Program-made: the position numbers and the translations under genes
Assembly (NCBI GenBank): GCA_009767595.1
Contig: VSDK01015717.1
Coordinates: forward strand, 549,883-613,882
DNA from: Symbiodinium kawagutii
Lineage: Eukaryota; Sar; Dinophyceae; Suessiales; Symbiodiniaceae
Direction of reading: 5' to 3'
DNA: 64,000 nt
In this document: one piece after another, positions 19,801-31,555 of the stretch
How the letters are laid out: each line of letters opens with the position of its first letter
Numbering within the stretch: the first letter of the stretch is position 1
Notes under the pieces: model-generated
Database searches by the model: none
Seen by the model: the letters and a program-made list of their open reading frames with translations, nothing else
What the model was told of the DNA's origin: nothing

Positions 19801-20901
19801 GTGACCGTGTACGAAGCATCAGCGAATTCAGACCTGATGCCTAAGCTTGATGAAATGTGATGAAGTTTGATTTAGTGATGGTTGACTGATGCCTAGCCTG
19901 GTTGCCTGGAAAATCCTTACAAAAACTGGTGGTTATAAGCGCAACCAGGTTAGTTTGCCAGAGGGTAGCTGATGATTGGTGGTTGACTGATGCTTGATAT
20001 TTGATTGATAATGGTTACTGGATGGTTACTAAACGGTTGACTCTGATGATGCTACGACTTTTCATGATGGCTCATCAAGCTGTCAGGAGACGGCTATTTA
20101 AGCAAGATAACAGTATGATGCGGGCTGTATCCCAAGTCATTCCACTGTACATGGTTCAATTTGTTTTTAAGTATTGGTTATCACGTCTGTGCAATAGTTG
20201 TCAGCCATAAGGACTCTCGATTCTAAGCAATAGTAGTGGTTGAGATTGGTATTCAATCCTAAAGAGCAACCACAAGCAAACCGCTGAAAATGGCTAAGAT
20301 CTCCCAATCACAAGCAAGCAGTTCTTGTTTGACATGGTGAAGCCACAAACAACCAATCTTTGCTGACACACAATTATACACACCTTTAACATCTTTTACC
20401 CATTTGTTGTTGCCTATGAGTCACTAGGATCAGCCATCCTAAGGCAAGTGGGATGTCTCGAATACGAAGCAATTTTGACTCAATGGTTTCCCTCAGTTTA
20501 GTCAGCTTGTGACCATCGTGTAATCAACAACTCAACATGCAATCATGACACGGATTGTAAACCACTGTTAACCATTAAGATATCTTAAAATCAATTAATG
20601 GTTAGTTCAACCATTTTGATTATGATATTCTAAGCATTCTTATTGTTAATCAAAACCGACAAACTTTGTCAATCAAACCCTAATAGATCAGCCACCCATG
20701 GGTTACCATCAATATATAGTAATCAAATATAGGATGCAATCAGTTTTAGTTTGATCAACAATTAGGATATCTCAAATATGGTGAAACCACCAAGCACCAA
20801 TGTCGATCAAACAGCAAGTTATCATTACTTATCAGAACTATCTTATTGACAACTAGTAAAAAAACTATCAGAATGGTTGTCAGATTATGAGCTATTCGAA
20901 C

Positions 20902-21034
20902 TGTCATGAAATCCGCCGATTGCCTCCAGTTGCTGGGAACCACCCCACTGTCGAGGAACGGATCGGACAAGTCGTAGACCCAGTGTCCATTCTCCTGGTG
21001 GCTTTTCCTCGGATACAGGGGTGATGTGTCAGCA
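20902..21034 (-). CDS. Exon of the GH87-like gene
   Basis: One base plus 44 codons, after acceptor GTGCCCAG. Reads ADTSPLYPRKSHQENGHW, then VYDLSDPFLDSGVVP and SNWRQSADFMT. Donor GTTCG. No stop is reached, so further exons should lie to the left; none was identified with certainty. Confidence 0.7.
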
Positions 21035-21382
21035 CTGGGCACCGGATGGTATGTAGAGACTGGTACCCCGTGCTTAGATCGGTTGGTTCAGAATGCACCT
21101 AACTGCAGTGATACCTTCCACTTACGCGGTAGTTATCCTACGTGAGCTAACGGAAGTGAACTAATTGGGGGGATACCACCCTGTATCTATATATTTACAT
21201 GCCTATGTAGATATCCCGGTCAGCAACCCTGCTTTGGTAGATTTTGGTAAATACAGGTCGGAGTTGATCTGGAAGACAGTACAATCCACCATCAACTGCA
21301 AATACGCGCAAGTTGCAAGAACACACTATGTCAGTTTAGTAGTTTCTTCCCAGCGATATATACATAATTACACTTAAATGCT

Positions 21383-21487
21383 TGTTTCTCAAAATAGGGG
21401 CAACCCCAGATCATCCAATATTCAATATCACACATTTATACTGATAAACCCACCATTTTGGGGTACCCCATACTTTAAGAAACTACC
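21383..21487. repeat. Family A TIR element (A2)
   Basis: tgtttctcaaaatagggg ... ggggtaccccatactttaagaa split ends; slightly decayed right repeat. Confidence 0.75.
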
Positions 21488-22247
21488 AAATATATTGTTG
21501 GTCATCCCAAGAGAGTTGGTGGTCATTTCTTGTAGATTGGTTGGCCAAAGCAACCAAACGTTTACATCATGTGGTCAATTCCCCCTACTTGAATGTGCAT
21601 CCCATGGTTGCAGGGGTTATGAGCTGCCTTATAGGGCTTCAGACCATGGCTATACGAATTAGTACGTCTATTCCTTCGTGAGTGCACCAGCGCATTTGTT
21701 ATGCCTTAGAATACCACTGAACTTTGAATGCCAACCACCCTTTCCAGCAGCTTTGAAAGTAAACTCTCTGAATCACCGCAAAAATAGCCCAAGGGTATGG
21801 TTGATTTCCCTTATAAACACCTTTTTGTGGTGGTTGCGGGGAGACTTCTGATCTGTAAATGAAAAAACATATACATATAAATAAATAAATATGTAAATAA
21901 TAATAATAAATAATGATAAACAATATATATATATACATACATATATCGATAAATAAGTCCAATGATTCAACCGATCAGGCTTTGTGACTTGGTGATCCAG
22001 CAGTCATACTTGCAGTGTTCATATTGGCCATTTCGACCGGTGGTGGTCAATATCTTGAGTGCTGAAACCACCACCACCGGTGCTTGCTAGTTGGGGTTTT
22101 CCAGGCGATTCATGGAGGATTCTCAACTATACCCACAAAGGGCCCCCCTAGTTGCTGATTCATGAGCTATTCAACTATAGTCATATCTAGGATTTGCCTG
22201 GGAGTTACCCTAGTTATACACCAACTTACAAACGTTCAGGGGCCCAC

Positions 22248-22395
22248 CTTGCAGTTGCTATCCCTCTTTGCAAACGGCACGGGTTCACGGCAGCAGGAAA
22301 TTGTTTCCAGCCAAGATTCAGATTGTAGAACTTGCAGTTGTCGAAGGTGAACGTTGAACCCCCATAGTTCGCATCGAAGCTTTGTTTGATGATAC
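22248..22395 (-). CDS. Exon of the GH87-like gene
   Basis: Two bases, 48 codons, two bases. Reads IIKQSFDANYGGSTFTF, then DNCKFYNLNLGWKQFP. Acceptor GTCACAG. The donor is CAAG|GTGGGCCCC, which is also the terminal repeat of a family E element, so this intron begins with a transposon end. Confidence 0.78.
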
Positions 22396-22676
22396 CTGTG
22401 ACAGCACCCGCGGAGACATCACCCCTTGTTTCACCAACCCATTTCAGATTCCAAGGGCATTCGTGGATACAAACGAAATGTAGTGTGCTTCAGAATCGAA
22501 AATTATGCTATCGCGTGAAACTGGGGTACATCCCCACTGACTACCTTGAAGACCCTCATGTGGTCTTACAAGGTAGCGCCCCAAATGTTAGCTAAGTTGG
22601 TCAAAATAATTAGGGTCATTGTCGAATATGGTAGATCAAACAGGTAAATGGCGATTCTTAACCAGCTTATCATTAC

Positions 22677-22762
22677 CCAGTGGCTCCATGTATGGCATAT
22701 TTACCTACATTTGCCTATCAAATGACCCAAATGTAGGTAAATATGCTATACATGGAGCATTT
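22677..22762. repeat. Family C palindromic element (C1)
   Basis: ggctccatgtatggcatatt then tacctacattt, mirrored by aaatgtaggtaaatatg then ctatacatggagc. Nearly perfect 86-bp hairpin inside an intron. Confidence 0.82.
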
Positions 22763-22833
22763 GGGTTATCAATCATAGCATGGCCAAGCATAGTTCGTCA
22801 TAGTTAGATGGCAAATTGACCAACTCCAAGCAC

Positions 22834-22973
22834 CAGCTTCGTCCCCAGCAACCAAGGCTCCCAAGCATCCGTTGCACGTCTCGCCGTTGTGCTTGTTGTC
22901 GTAGCAGTCGTGGGTGTTTTGGGGAGGCGCGTAGCAGGTGATGTCTTTGAAGCTCGCTTCCTTCGCACCGTAC
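22834..22973 (-). CDS. Exon of the GH87-like gene
   Basis: One base, 46 codons, one base. Reads YGAKEASFKDITCYAPP, then DCYDNKHNGETCNGC and GALVAGDEA. Five Cys in all. Acceptor TGCGGAG, donor GTGCTTGG. Phases match both neighbours. Confidence 0.78.
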
Positions 22974-24211
22974 CTCCGCACAACCCCTGTTACTGAGGGG
23001 AGTCGTTACCGTAGGCGACCTGTATGGAACATGTGAACAAGACATAAAATCACCTACTAGCAGCTAGCACTTACATAAATAAGTAAATATATATACCTAA
23101 ATACATATACATAAACATATTTCATAGTAGTTTGTGTGTATTTATGGATCACCAATTGTTTTAGATATTTTTTAGAGCACTTCTAGTTTATAATGATTCA
23201 TATTGGGAAAATATTGATGATCAATGATTCGTAACTAGTAGCTGTACATAAACTATTGATGATCAGTTATTACGTATTATCAAGTGATTATTATTGATGC
23301 CTAATAAGACAATATTGATGAAGACTACCAATGAAGATACTTAGAAACTCTCAATGAATAAACTCAATGTGTCAATCAATGATGAGTTAATTGATGATCA
23401 GTCAAGGATTGACTATTGATCATCAGAAAGGGCCAACGATCCGTTACTTTCATTGATTAACCATCCGGGGAAAAATCCAAAGACTATTCACGATCAAGTA
23501 TCGATAGTCCTTGATGAATAATGATCAATTATTAACTAGCGATGGCCCCCAAAGACCATAATTTTGAATAGGGTATAACCCATACTTTGGAGGCTCAACA
23601 CCTACCTTTCTTAGGGCCTGGGGGGCCCATGGTATTGTCCATCATTGATAAACAATTGAACCATCCGCGGTGCAAGTATTTGCCAAGGGAGGCCTAGTGA
23701 CAGCAGGTTCAACTTTCCATGGTCAGTGCTTGGTAGGACCTTTTGGTACAGCGATGTACAGAGTGGTACCCCAGAGTTTGTTGCCTTAGGTTAGATACAT
23801 AACTTACTGGATGGTGGAAGATAAACCAACGAATCATTCTGTACAGTGTATGTGTAGATCGTTATGCTACCTACCTGGTATTGGTGAAAAACAAACTGAA
23901 ATCACATGACTGCCTGCAGGTACCGACATTGTTCCAGTGCGCTTTCTTGAAGAATCAGCGGTTTTTTTTGGGGGGGATCGAAGCTTTGCGAGGTTTCCCG
24001 CAATTGCAATTCATCTCTTTTACCACCCAAAGCCCCGACCTAATGAGCTAACCACAACCAATGACATTTCGTGGTCACTGGTTTTATAGTGGCTGTAGGT
24101 GGTAAATAGTGGTGGTCACCAACCAAATGCCAATGATGGGTCCCAAACGGCCCAAAGCCCTGATCGGTTCATGAATGGCACTCCGACTTCCGCTTGACTT
24201 CGCCCAGCCAC

Positions 24212-24305
24212 ACGGCCACGCAGCTTCCATAGTGATTACTTCTGGCCCGGCCAGCATCCACACCCACGCTGTTCTGGAAAACGATGTTCCTCCAGCTGCG
24301 AAATG
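24212..24305 (-). CDS. Exon of the GH87-like gene
   Basis: Two bases, 30 codons, two bases. Reads FRSWRNIVFQNSVGVDAG, then RSNHYGSCVA. N-W/H-YG-C-VAVYG is a pattern seen in this kind of beta-helix enzyme after the GDD turn (recalled). Acceptor TTTGCAG, donor GTGGCTGG, and it joins the next exon as VYG. Confidence 0.78.
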
Positions 24306-24437
24306 CTGCAAATGTTGGCAAAAAGGCAAGCGTTGAAGCAACAACCACACCACAGTCGTACCAGTTTCTTGCTATCCATCAAACGTTCTTGCTACTCATC
24401 AGAATCATGCTGAAACGACCAAGAAACCATTTCTGGC

Positions 24438-24536
24438 TGGTGGTTTCAACCCCTATGAAAAATATGCTTGTCAACCAACCATTTGTTAACAGCTACTATG
24501 GAAAATAAGCAAAATGTCAATCAAACCACCAACCAG
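24438..24536. repeat. Family D element
   Basis: ggtggtttcaacccctatga ... caatcaaaccaccaacc, with inner tcaaccaaccatttgtta. Related copies at about 1085-1175 and 34487-34590. Confidence 0.65.
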
Positions 24537-25091
24537 TAGTGGTTTAAACCTTATTGTTGGTTATTATCCCCTATTCTTAATTAACCATTATTATCACTGG
24601 GTTATAGGCCCTAGAAATCACCAACCAGCCATGTCCAGCCAGTAGTGGCTTCACCATTGTTGTTGGTTATGATCCCCTATTATCAAGCTATGAATCACTA
24701 TTGATCCACTATCAAAACCCAACCAACCAGATCATGTTATACCGTTTTGGGGGCCCACTTTGTACCCAGATTTTCCAGAACTTCTGGAACTTCCACTATT
24801 AACCCCTATAATCCATTAACTATGAATGGTTATAATCATGGCTAATTACCTCTTAATAGTAATGGCGAACAATAACTTGACGAAAATAGTAGTGGTTTAA
24901 CCCTTCTTGTTGGTTATTATCCCCTATTCTTAACCATTATTACTGGGTTATAAGCCCTAGAAACCACCAACCAGCCATTCACATGAACTGCTTGGAGTTT
25001 CAACCGTTGCAACTCACCGTGGCTGACCAGGTGACCATCCCGGTTGGTTTGTGGCGACGCGTCGCGACGCGCCTGGTGTCGAAGTGACTAC

Positions 25092-25133
25092 CCCAAACGG
25101 CGTAGATGTCGTCGCCGGTGTTTTGGATATAGC
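25092..25133 (-). CDS. Small exon with the NTGDD catalytic motif
   Basis: 42 bases encoding YIQNTGDDIYAVW, with two bases at the front and one at the end. Acceptor CTCCCAG, donor GTAGTC. Both Asp of GDD are the second and third expected catalytic acids. The joined reading across the 700-bp GC-AG intron is continuous. Confidence 0.75.
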
Positions 25134-25435
25134 CTGGGAGTTCGACAGCTGCTGCCCCGTGTCTCCAGCTGGGCTGGTGTTTCTTCTCCCCTTCAGTTCT
25201 GGAACATGTGTTATTCAAAAGGGAAGTGCTTTTCTCCAGTCACCACTGCGGGGATTTCAGTGGTCATGGCTTGGGCTGTCTCCAGGGGGGCTCCTTTTTC
25301 CTGTACAAGAAGTACTGAGAGTTTGGCATGACGACCACGTTTTCGTGTCGAGGCTTTTTAGCTTTTTTGGATCCGTACACGTTTCCGGCCCTCACCAGGT
25401 GTGGGGAATGTGTCACTTGTTTGCAAAGTTGCATA

Positions 25436-25549
25436 TGGCTGTGGGTCAAAACCCTGTACCTCGCCCCTGCCATCATTAACCATTGTTTTCCCTATTATTG
25501 TTGGTGGTTAACCCTCCTTAGTTGGTTGGTTAATATTGACCCATAGCCA
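25436..25549. repeat. Family B TIR element (B4) within a 23-bp duplication
   Basis: Full-length copy in the intron between the DGIN and GDD exons. The 23 bases before it (25414-25436) recur with one mismatch after it (25548-25570), reading cacttrtttgcaaag then ttgcatat. Confidence 0.85.
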
Positions 25550-25833
25550 CTTATTTGCAAAGTTGCATATCATACGTCTATAGCAGACTTGGTCTCGGAC
25601 CTCGACAAGGCCTGTTTAGCTTCTCCCATGCTTCTACCCCAAGAGCGGGGCTGGCAGCTCTACAGCTGGGCTTGGAGAACTGGTGGCAACCGATCCAAAA
25701 AATGCGTCACATGGAGCCGTCATCCCAAAAATGGTCGAAAGTCCGCCAAAATTTAAGAAATTTATCAACTGAAACCACCGATCCAACAAGTTAGCATGTT
25801 TTTGCAGTCCTAGCCAGGGCTTGGACAAGTGGC

Positions 25834-25900
25834 TATCATCAACCACCGCATCCTGCACAAAGCCATGGAAATTGATCCCATCTGCGTGGAGGAACCTCAG
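25834..25900 (-). CDS. Exon with the DGIN catalytic motif
   Basis: Acceptor GTCGCAG, then LRFLHADGINFHGFVQ and DAVVDD. The donor appears to be GC (gatgata|gccac), leaving one base that makes a Ser codon with the next exon. The Asp of DGIN is the first expected catalytic acid. Confidence 0.75.
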
Positions 25901-26640
25901 CTGCGACATGAACTCATGAACGGTACAGTAGATGAACAACTGCACAAAATGAATCAAAATGATACAACCAGAAATTGAATTGAATCACCCCTATTTTAAG
26001 AAGCACCAATTCAATATTGGATGGTTATCTCCATCAATCACGAGGGATTTGGTAGGGTAGAAAGGAGTTCGACCCTGTATTCTATCCAGGATGCGCATAC
26101 ATGTTGTATCACCTGTGACACATGTTGATATATAGATATATGATACCCTCTTGGCATGAAACATAGCAATGAACAATTCGTAAACCACCAAATGAAGTAT
26201 TGTCGAGCCAGCTAAGTTAGATTACTAGAGGTCTCCTGCAGATATGCGCATGGGATTGTCCATAAATAGTGTCCCACCTAGAAATGGGTGTCTGTTTCCC
26301 TATTAACAATAGCTGTGATTGGCTCGTGCTCGTAGGTACCATCATTTCTGGACAAACGCACATGCGGGTTTATTTAAATCTAGCGCTGTACGCCACTGGT
26401 TTCCTTACAACCATTTGGATGTTTCGCAAAATTAAGAGTACCCCCTCTTATCATCCTTTGAACACAATTTATAGTAGCAAACATCATCCAATGTGGTTGT
26501 CAATGTCACAAGTAATACACATCAACATAATTGATATCAAAACCAGTTGCGGTAATCATTTATAGTAATCATCATCATTTATAGTGATAAACCATCCATA
26601 ACTTTAGGGTCCCCTATTGAAGATAATTCTTATCTCCATT

Positions 26641-26740
26641 TGGTGGTTTCTCAAAATAGGGGCATCCCCAAATCATCCATTTGTAGTCATTTATAGTAAT
26701 AAACCAGCCATTTTGGGGGCACCCTATTTTGAGAAACCCC
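26641..26740. repeat. Family A TIR element (A3)
   Basis: Well-preserved copy within the intron between 25900 and 26756. It is bounded by ccattt on both sides, a likely 6-bp target duplication. Confidence 0.85.
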
Positions 26741-26755
26741 CATTTCAAGCAAAAC

Positions 26756-26938
26756 CTGACCGTCACAGTGGCCCAGCAACATGGCAACGAGATTCTTCAC
26801 GGTGATATCCCTGGTGGGCGTTTGTGTGTCCATGGTCTGTGCCACCCACAGCGCCAACTGACTCCCCAAATTCGGAGTGCTGCTGTAGTCCTTGGGAGAA
26901 AACGCAGGGCACGGGGCCAGCACCGGGGCTCCCGGAAG
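26756..26938 (-). CDS. Exon of the GH87-like gene, 61 codons
   Basis: Phase 0 at both ends. Reads LPGAPVLAPCPAFSP, then LGSQLALWVAQTMDT and RDITVKNLVAMLLGHCDGQ, with a further beta-helix strand. Acceptor ATACAG; donor GTTTTGC. Sixteen bases into the intron a family A element starts. Confidence 0.75.
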
Positions 26939-27501
26939 CTGTATTCTAATTCAAACATTTTTTGAACCAGTCAGTATCTTAACAACCAACCAGTTGTCAA
27001 CCAACCAACCAGTTGTCCACCAACCAACCAGTTGGCAATACTGACTATAATTACTAGGAGAAATCAAACATGTCCTATTCTCCTTGAGCATTGTTGGGAA
27101 CTATAGTCAAAATGCTCAACTGAAATGTTTAAAAACACCAACCAGCATTCTTGAACATGTCGTTAACCAAACTAGTTTGCACCTATTGATCCTCAATTAT
27201 GGTCCAAGAGTATAAGGCAAGAGTCACCGGTCCCTCACTTCACATGAGTCTTCCAATCTGTTTTTTGCATTGCCGCAATTCTAAGCAGAGTCGCAGAGTG
27301 GCTTGCGCGCTACAATCCCAATCTCTGTTTAGACTCGCCATGCTCCAAACTATATACCTATGATCAACTCTGGCAATGATTTTTGATCACCATCATCTCT
27401 GCTAGTCGACTTAGTATCAACAAAAAACATGGCAGTTGCACAGCACAGACCTTTCACTGCCACATACTCAGTCCTACCCGGTGAGCCTCCTAGACATTAG
27501 A

Positions 27502-27616
27502 TGGCTGTGGGTCAAAACCCTTAGTCCCCTGGTTCCCCTATCATTCACCATTGTTTTCAAACCATTATTGTTGGTGATTATCCCATTATTGGTTGGTTAA
27601 TATTGACCCATAGCCA
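27502..27616. repeat. Family B TIR element (B5)
   Basis: tggctgtgggtcaaaaccct ... aatattgacccatagcca. A second right end (attgacccatggcca) follows at 27730, so a partial copy is attached. Confidence 0.83.
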
Positions 27617-28270
27617 TATATAGCTGGTATATCCCCTATATAGTCAGTTGCTTGTTGTTATCCCCTTTTATTGACCATTTACCAGCTAGTTAACCATTGT
27701 TGTTGGTTGGTTAATATTGACCCATGGCCAGATGGCTAATACGCCATACATATCGAGCTAGCTGAGCTACAACTGGCACTTGAGCACTTGATGATCATCC
27801 AACAGCCTGGTGAACCTGTTGCCATGCGAATTGTGACTAGCCTAAGTGGCTTATACCATTGATAAATCAATTGTAAATAAATGGTATAGAATAAATAGAT
27901 CAATCTAATTGATAAGTGATTTTTCAATGGGGTAAAGATAGTACCCTAACTTATACCCTAACTGGGTTATACCATTGTCGATTCCCAAGGTTAGTAGATA
28001 AATAAATCAATCTAATTGATAAGATTATCAATTATTATAAATCACTACCCTAGATGGATTTATTCAGTGATAATAGATAAATCAAGTATATCACTGACTA
28101 GTGATAAATTGATAAATTGATATAGTAAACTATGACGAGTTTAACCAGTTACGAAACGGGATGAACAAAGTAGGGATACACCCAACCACCAACTGCAGGG
28201 GCTATAACCATCTCTAGCCCACCTTATAGGGAAATTTGCCCAGGATATAAGATAATTAGAACTGAACTGA

Positions 28271-28396
28271 TGGTTTCTTAAATAGAGGTACCCACAAAAT
28301 GGCTGATTTGTAGTGTTTTTTCTGTTGGTTTATCACAACATAAGTGTTAATCAACTGGATGATTTGGGGGGCCAAATTTTGACAGGAGAAACCACC
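28271..28396. repeat. Family A TIR element (A4), diverged
   Basis: tggtttcttaaatagaggta at the left and gacaggagaaaccacc at the right; the centre is changed. Confidence 0.55.
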
Positions 28397-28427
28397 AACT
28401 ATTGCTCCGGGGGAGCCACTCGAATCC

Positions 28428-28527
28428 GGTGTTTCTCAAGTCATAAGGCACCCCCCAGGCCAATCATCCAGTTTATCAGCCATCGGTACTAGTAAACCAG
28501 TCATTTTTGGTTGGTATGAGAAACCAC
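28428..28527. repeat. Family A TIR element (A5)
   Basis: ggtgtttctcaagtcataag ... tatgagaaaccacc; the aagtca variant of the terminal repeat. Confidence 0.7.
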
Positions 28528-28633
28528 CAACCAGTAATGGTAATTAGCCCTTTAAAACCCTACAAAATCATATAAAAGTGACACAAATCCCCCGTTATTG
28601 ACGATTTTTGATGGTAATGACCCCTGATAAAAC

Positions 28634-28749
28634 CCGCCCGGGGTTGCCACAATTGCGCTGAGACTCGTTCAGCCTGACATTCTCAATGGTGATCCCACTC
28701 ACCGGCTTTCCATCACCCACCTCGTAGAGCGGTCCATAAAATCCGTCGC
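28634..28749 (-). CDS. Exon of the GH87-like gene, beta-helix strand
   Basis: Reads DGFYGPLYEVGDGKPV, then SGITIENVRLNESQ. GITIENV is a typical beta-helix turn (as in polygalacturonases and related lyases). Acceptor TTCAG, donor GTTTTATC, ending at phase 0, which matches the start of the next exon. Confidence 0.75.
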
Positions 28750-29874
28750 CTGAACAGGTGATCGACGAGGGGAACCACAACAACGGGGTCACTGCTTTGC
28801 TAATGAGGGTTTATAGTGGTTAATAAGGGGATGGTCATTGGAATGGTCAAAACAGGCATAGTGATGAATGTTGATGAATGGTTATATTGTATAAACATGT
28901 TTATAATGGTTAAGAAGGGTTTATAGTGGCTGATAGGGGTAATAACCATCGGTTTCTAAGGTGATACTAACCAACATAAGTGGTTAACCAATGTTGGCCA
29001 TGGGTCTACTAATCCAGGGGTTACCATTTAAATAGGAAACCAGTTGGCGAACTTGAGGGATGCCCCCCATTAATCAACCAGGGGTTCAGCTTATCCAGGG
29101 TTGGCTTTGCCCAAAAGACTAGGAGTAATGAGTCTGCAGTGTGTACTTTATCTGCCTGATGATGCTCCATATTGACCTGCATTCAGGGATATTGACAGAC
29201 ATACTTACCAACTGCAAAGATCCCGGAAACTTAACCTACATGAGCTGTGCCGTATGTATATGCACGTAAGAATGAACAACGGACTTTTCTTGGTAGGTAG
29301 CCTAATTCACAAGTGTTCCAGACTTATTCCTAGTACCACGCCACTTTTCTGGGGGTACCGCGTTTTCAAAGGTCGTACGGTAGCTATTGAACTTGCTTTC
29401 TCTTCATGACTCATCTGAATCTGTTGTGTAATCTGAAGAGCTAGATGACGGACTTCTTTCTGTCTGGTTGATTGATCTGAGTGGCTCCACATCAAGCGGA
29501 TGTTTGGTAGTCAGCTTGTCTGCAAAAAAACAATACGAGCAAATCTTCAACAAAGGTCGATCAGTGTACTGCATGTACAATTGTCTAAAGGCATCTACTC
29601 ATCTAGCTATGCCTTCCTGCATGCATTGGTGAGAACAAAGTTAAAGATAGTGATATCATGTGATATCAAATGAGGGATGCAACTTGTGTTTAAAAAAACA
29701 CAAAAAAGTCAACATCAAGAAAACAAATCTGGACAAGTGGCAACCTGCATACACTTCTTGACTCGTTTTGAAATCGTTTTGGAACTCGTTCTGTGTCACA
29801 GAACTTTCAGGAAACCGTTTGCACACGGTTGGACACCAATCCTGAGAACTTGGAACTACATAAAGATTTATATG

Positions 29875-29981
29875 GGTGTTTCTCAAAATGGGGGACCCCC
29901 AAAATGGTTGGTTTATTACTATGGTTAATCAATGAACTGAATGATAACTGGGGGTACCCCAAACTGACTTGAGAAACCACC
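29875..29981. repeat. Family A TIR element (A6)
   Basis: gggtgtttctcaaaatgggg ... ctgacttgagaaaccacc; the two ends represent two variants of the terminal repeat. Confidence 0.8.
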
Positions 29982-29989
29982 AGACCATA

Positions 29990-30220
29990 TAGCTATGGGT
30001 CAAAAGCAACTAAGGATGCGAGATGAGTTCACCAACAAGTTCATAGTTGGAATTGGTTCAGTGATGATGTGACTCAGATCGCCTCAGTACATGGCTCCAT
30101 AGTTATGAAACGGTCAATATTCACCAACCAACAATGGGGGATGATAACCAACAATATATGTTGGAATACAATGGTTAACAATGGCACACCAGGGGTACAG
30201 GCTGAACTGACCCACAGCCA
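29990..30220. repeat. Family B TIR element (B6), long form
   Basis: tagctatgggtcaaaagcaa ... gaactgacccacagcca, about 230 bp, with the usual ends but a longer unrelated centre. Confidence 0.6.
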
Positions 30221-30362
30221 TGTAAAAACCCGGGGGTTGTTTGATTCTTCATATGAGGCAATGGTTTCTATAACCTTTTAGCTGAGAATCACCTGGAACC
30301 ATTGAACTACACCTACACAAAGATTTATATGGCTATGTGCCAAAATGGTTGCACCCCCAAAC

Positions 30363-30521
30363 CAAGACAAACATCGCCCGCTGAATTCGCTTGACACATT
30401 TTCTCTGCCCAGCAGCAGTGTTCGCCCCCGCAGCATTGATTGTGCACGCATCCCGGGGTCTCGAAGACACCACCGCCGCACAGTGCGCCATTGTCTGCGG
30501 GACGTAGCGTGTCCTGGAGCT
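30363..30521 (-). CDS. Cysteine-rich exon of the GH87-like gene
   Basis: Reads DNGALCGGGVFETPGC, then NQCCGGEHCCW and CQANSAGDVCL: eight Cys in about 40 residues, probably a disulfide-bonded secreted module of carbohydrate-binding size. Donor GTTTGG leaves one base and joins the next exon as a Gly codon. Family not recognised; small cellulose-binding modules also use CC patterns, but no firm match can be claimed. Confidence 0.65.
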
Positions 30522-30594
30522 CTTGGGGATGTTCACCTACACGATTTCTGGGGTTTCAACCAGCCCCAGCAAGGTCCCCAACTATGCTTGATGA

Positions 30595-30665
30595 TGACTA
30601 TGGTTGACTAAGGTTGACTACGGTTGACAATGATTGACTATGGTTGACTACGGTTGCCTATAAAT
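30595..30665 (+). repeat. Degenerate tandem repeat of about 10-11 bp
   Basis: ttgactatgg, ttgactaagg and ttgactacgg units, of the same style as 1975-2105. Confidence 0.8.
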
Positions 30666-30954
30666 GACTATGGTTTGCATGGTGCTTCTGGTGATTCATG
30701 CTGGTTGCATTGAATTTTTCTATGGTGACTAAATTGATTTTGGTGATTATCTGCTGGCGCACTACCTATGCTTACAAAAAAACAGGACCCACAGCAGTTA
30801 TTTGCCTTGGGTTTACGTCACCCCTTACAACTGTTCGAAATCGGCCCAGCCACGTTTGTTGTAGACCAACTTATAGATGCGTATAATTTGCAAGTATCCA
30901 CTTTGATGGTTGTCATGGTGACTCATGATAAATGATGATGATAGTGGTCAAATA

Positions 30955-31049
30955 CGTCAACATGCCCGACCCCACCCATTCCCATCCCAACCCATCAGGG
31001 TAGCATCAGTTGCTTGTGCAAGTTCATATGAACGTTGGCACCACATCCA

Positions 31050-31102
<53 letters not shown>

Positions 31103-31170
31103 ACGTAGCATCCGTTACGTTTGCCTGGTCGCATGAACGTTGACATCACCAAACCCCACACCGCATCACA
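30955..31170 (+). repeat. Family G copies around a CAT microsatellite
   Basis: Two units with gtagcatcagttgcttg / gtagcatccgttacgtttg followed by catgaacgttg flank an uninterrupted (cat) run at 31049-31102. The same unit forms the tandem array at 39776-40035. Confidence 0.7.
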
Positions 31171-31315
31171 GTATCATCAGCTCAACATCAATAAAATAAA
31201 CCAGTTTCACCACGCGGCGTGAGCCAACTGGGGGTTGCGTTTTTTTGTTGAAGTATAATTAATTCAGACCTTCGAAATGGGAAGAACGACCACTACTGGT
31301 GCAAACTGTCATTGC

Positions 31316-31542
31316 TTTGTCTGTTGCCCGCTTTAAACAGCAACTCGAATTTCGCTGATTGCTGCCATGTTTTGACCACTTTTCTTTCGAATCTTTCCCC
31401 TGATGACAGCAAAAAATCCGCGACGCCAAGGCCGTCCTTCCCTTGGTAGGCGATGTTTTTCACCTTGGTGTTGGAATACATCAAGAATCCTGGTCGCAGC
31501 TTTTTCACTGCTTTATAATCGAGATCTTGACCTCGGGCGGAG
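31316..31542 (-). CDS. Exon of the GH87-like gene, N-terminal region
   Basis: 75 full codons, including VKKLRPGFLMYSNTK, YQGKDGLGVADF and KTWQQSAKFELLF. Acceptor GCAACAG. The probable donor is a GC after ACAAA, which leaves one base and fits the next exon. No family was recognised for this stretch; its position makes it part of an N-terminal module of the beta-helix protein. Confidence 0.6.
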
Positions 31543-31555
31543 CTGTTGCGGGGCG

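Noticed and set aside
21699..21970. Minus ORFs rich in Tyr/Ile over ata/tat repeats
   Set aside because: The translation of at-rich simple sequence; no splice or codon signal.
25264..25476. Minus frame with ENVVVMPNSQYFLYRKK, looks coding
   Set aside because: It lies inside the intron between the DGIN and GDD exons, which join perfectly without it. It could be an alternative exon, but nothing supports that.
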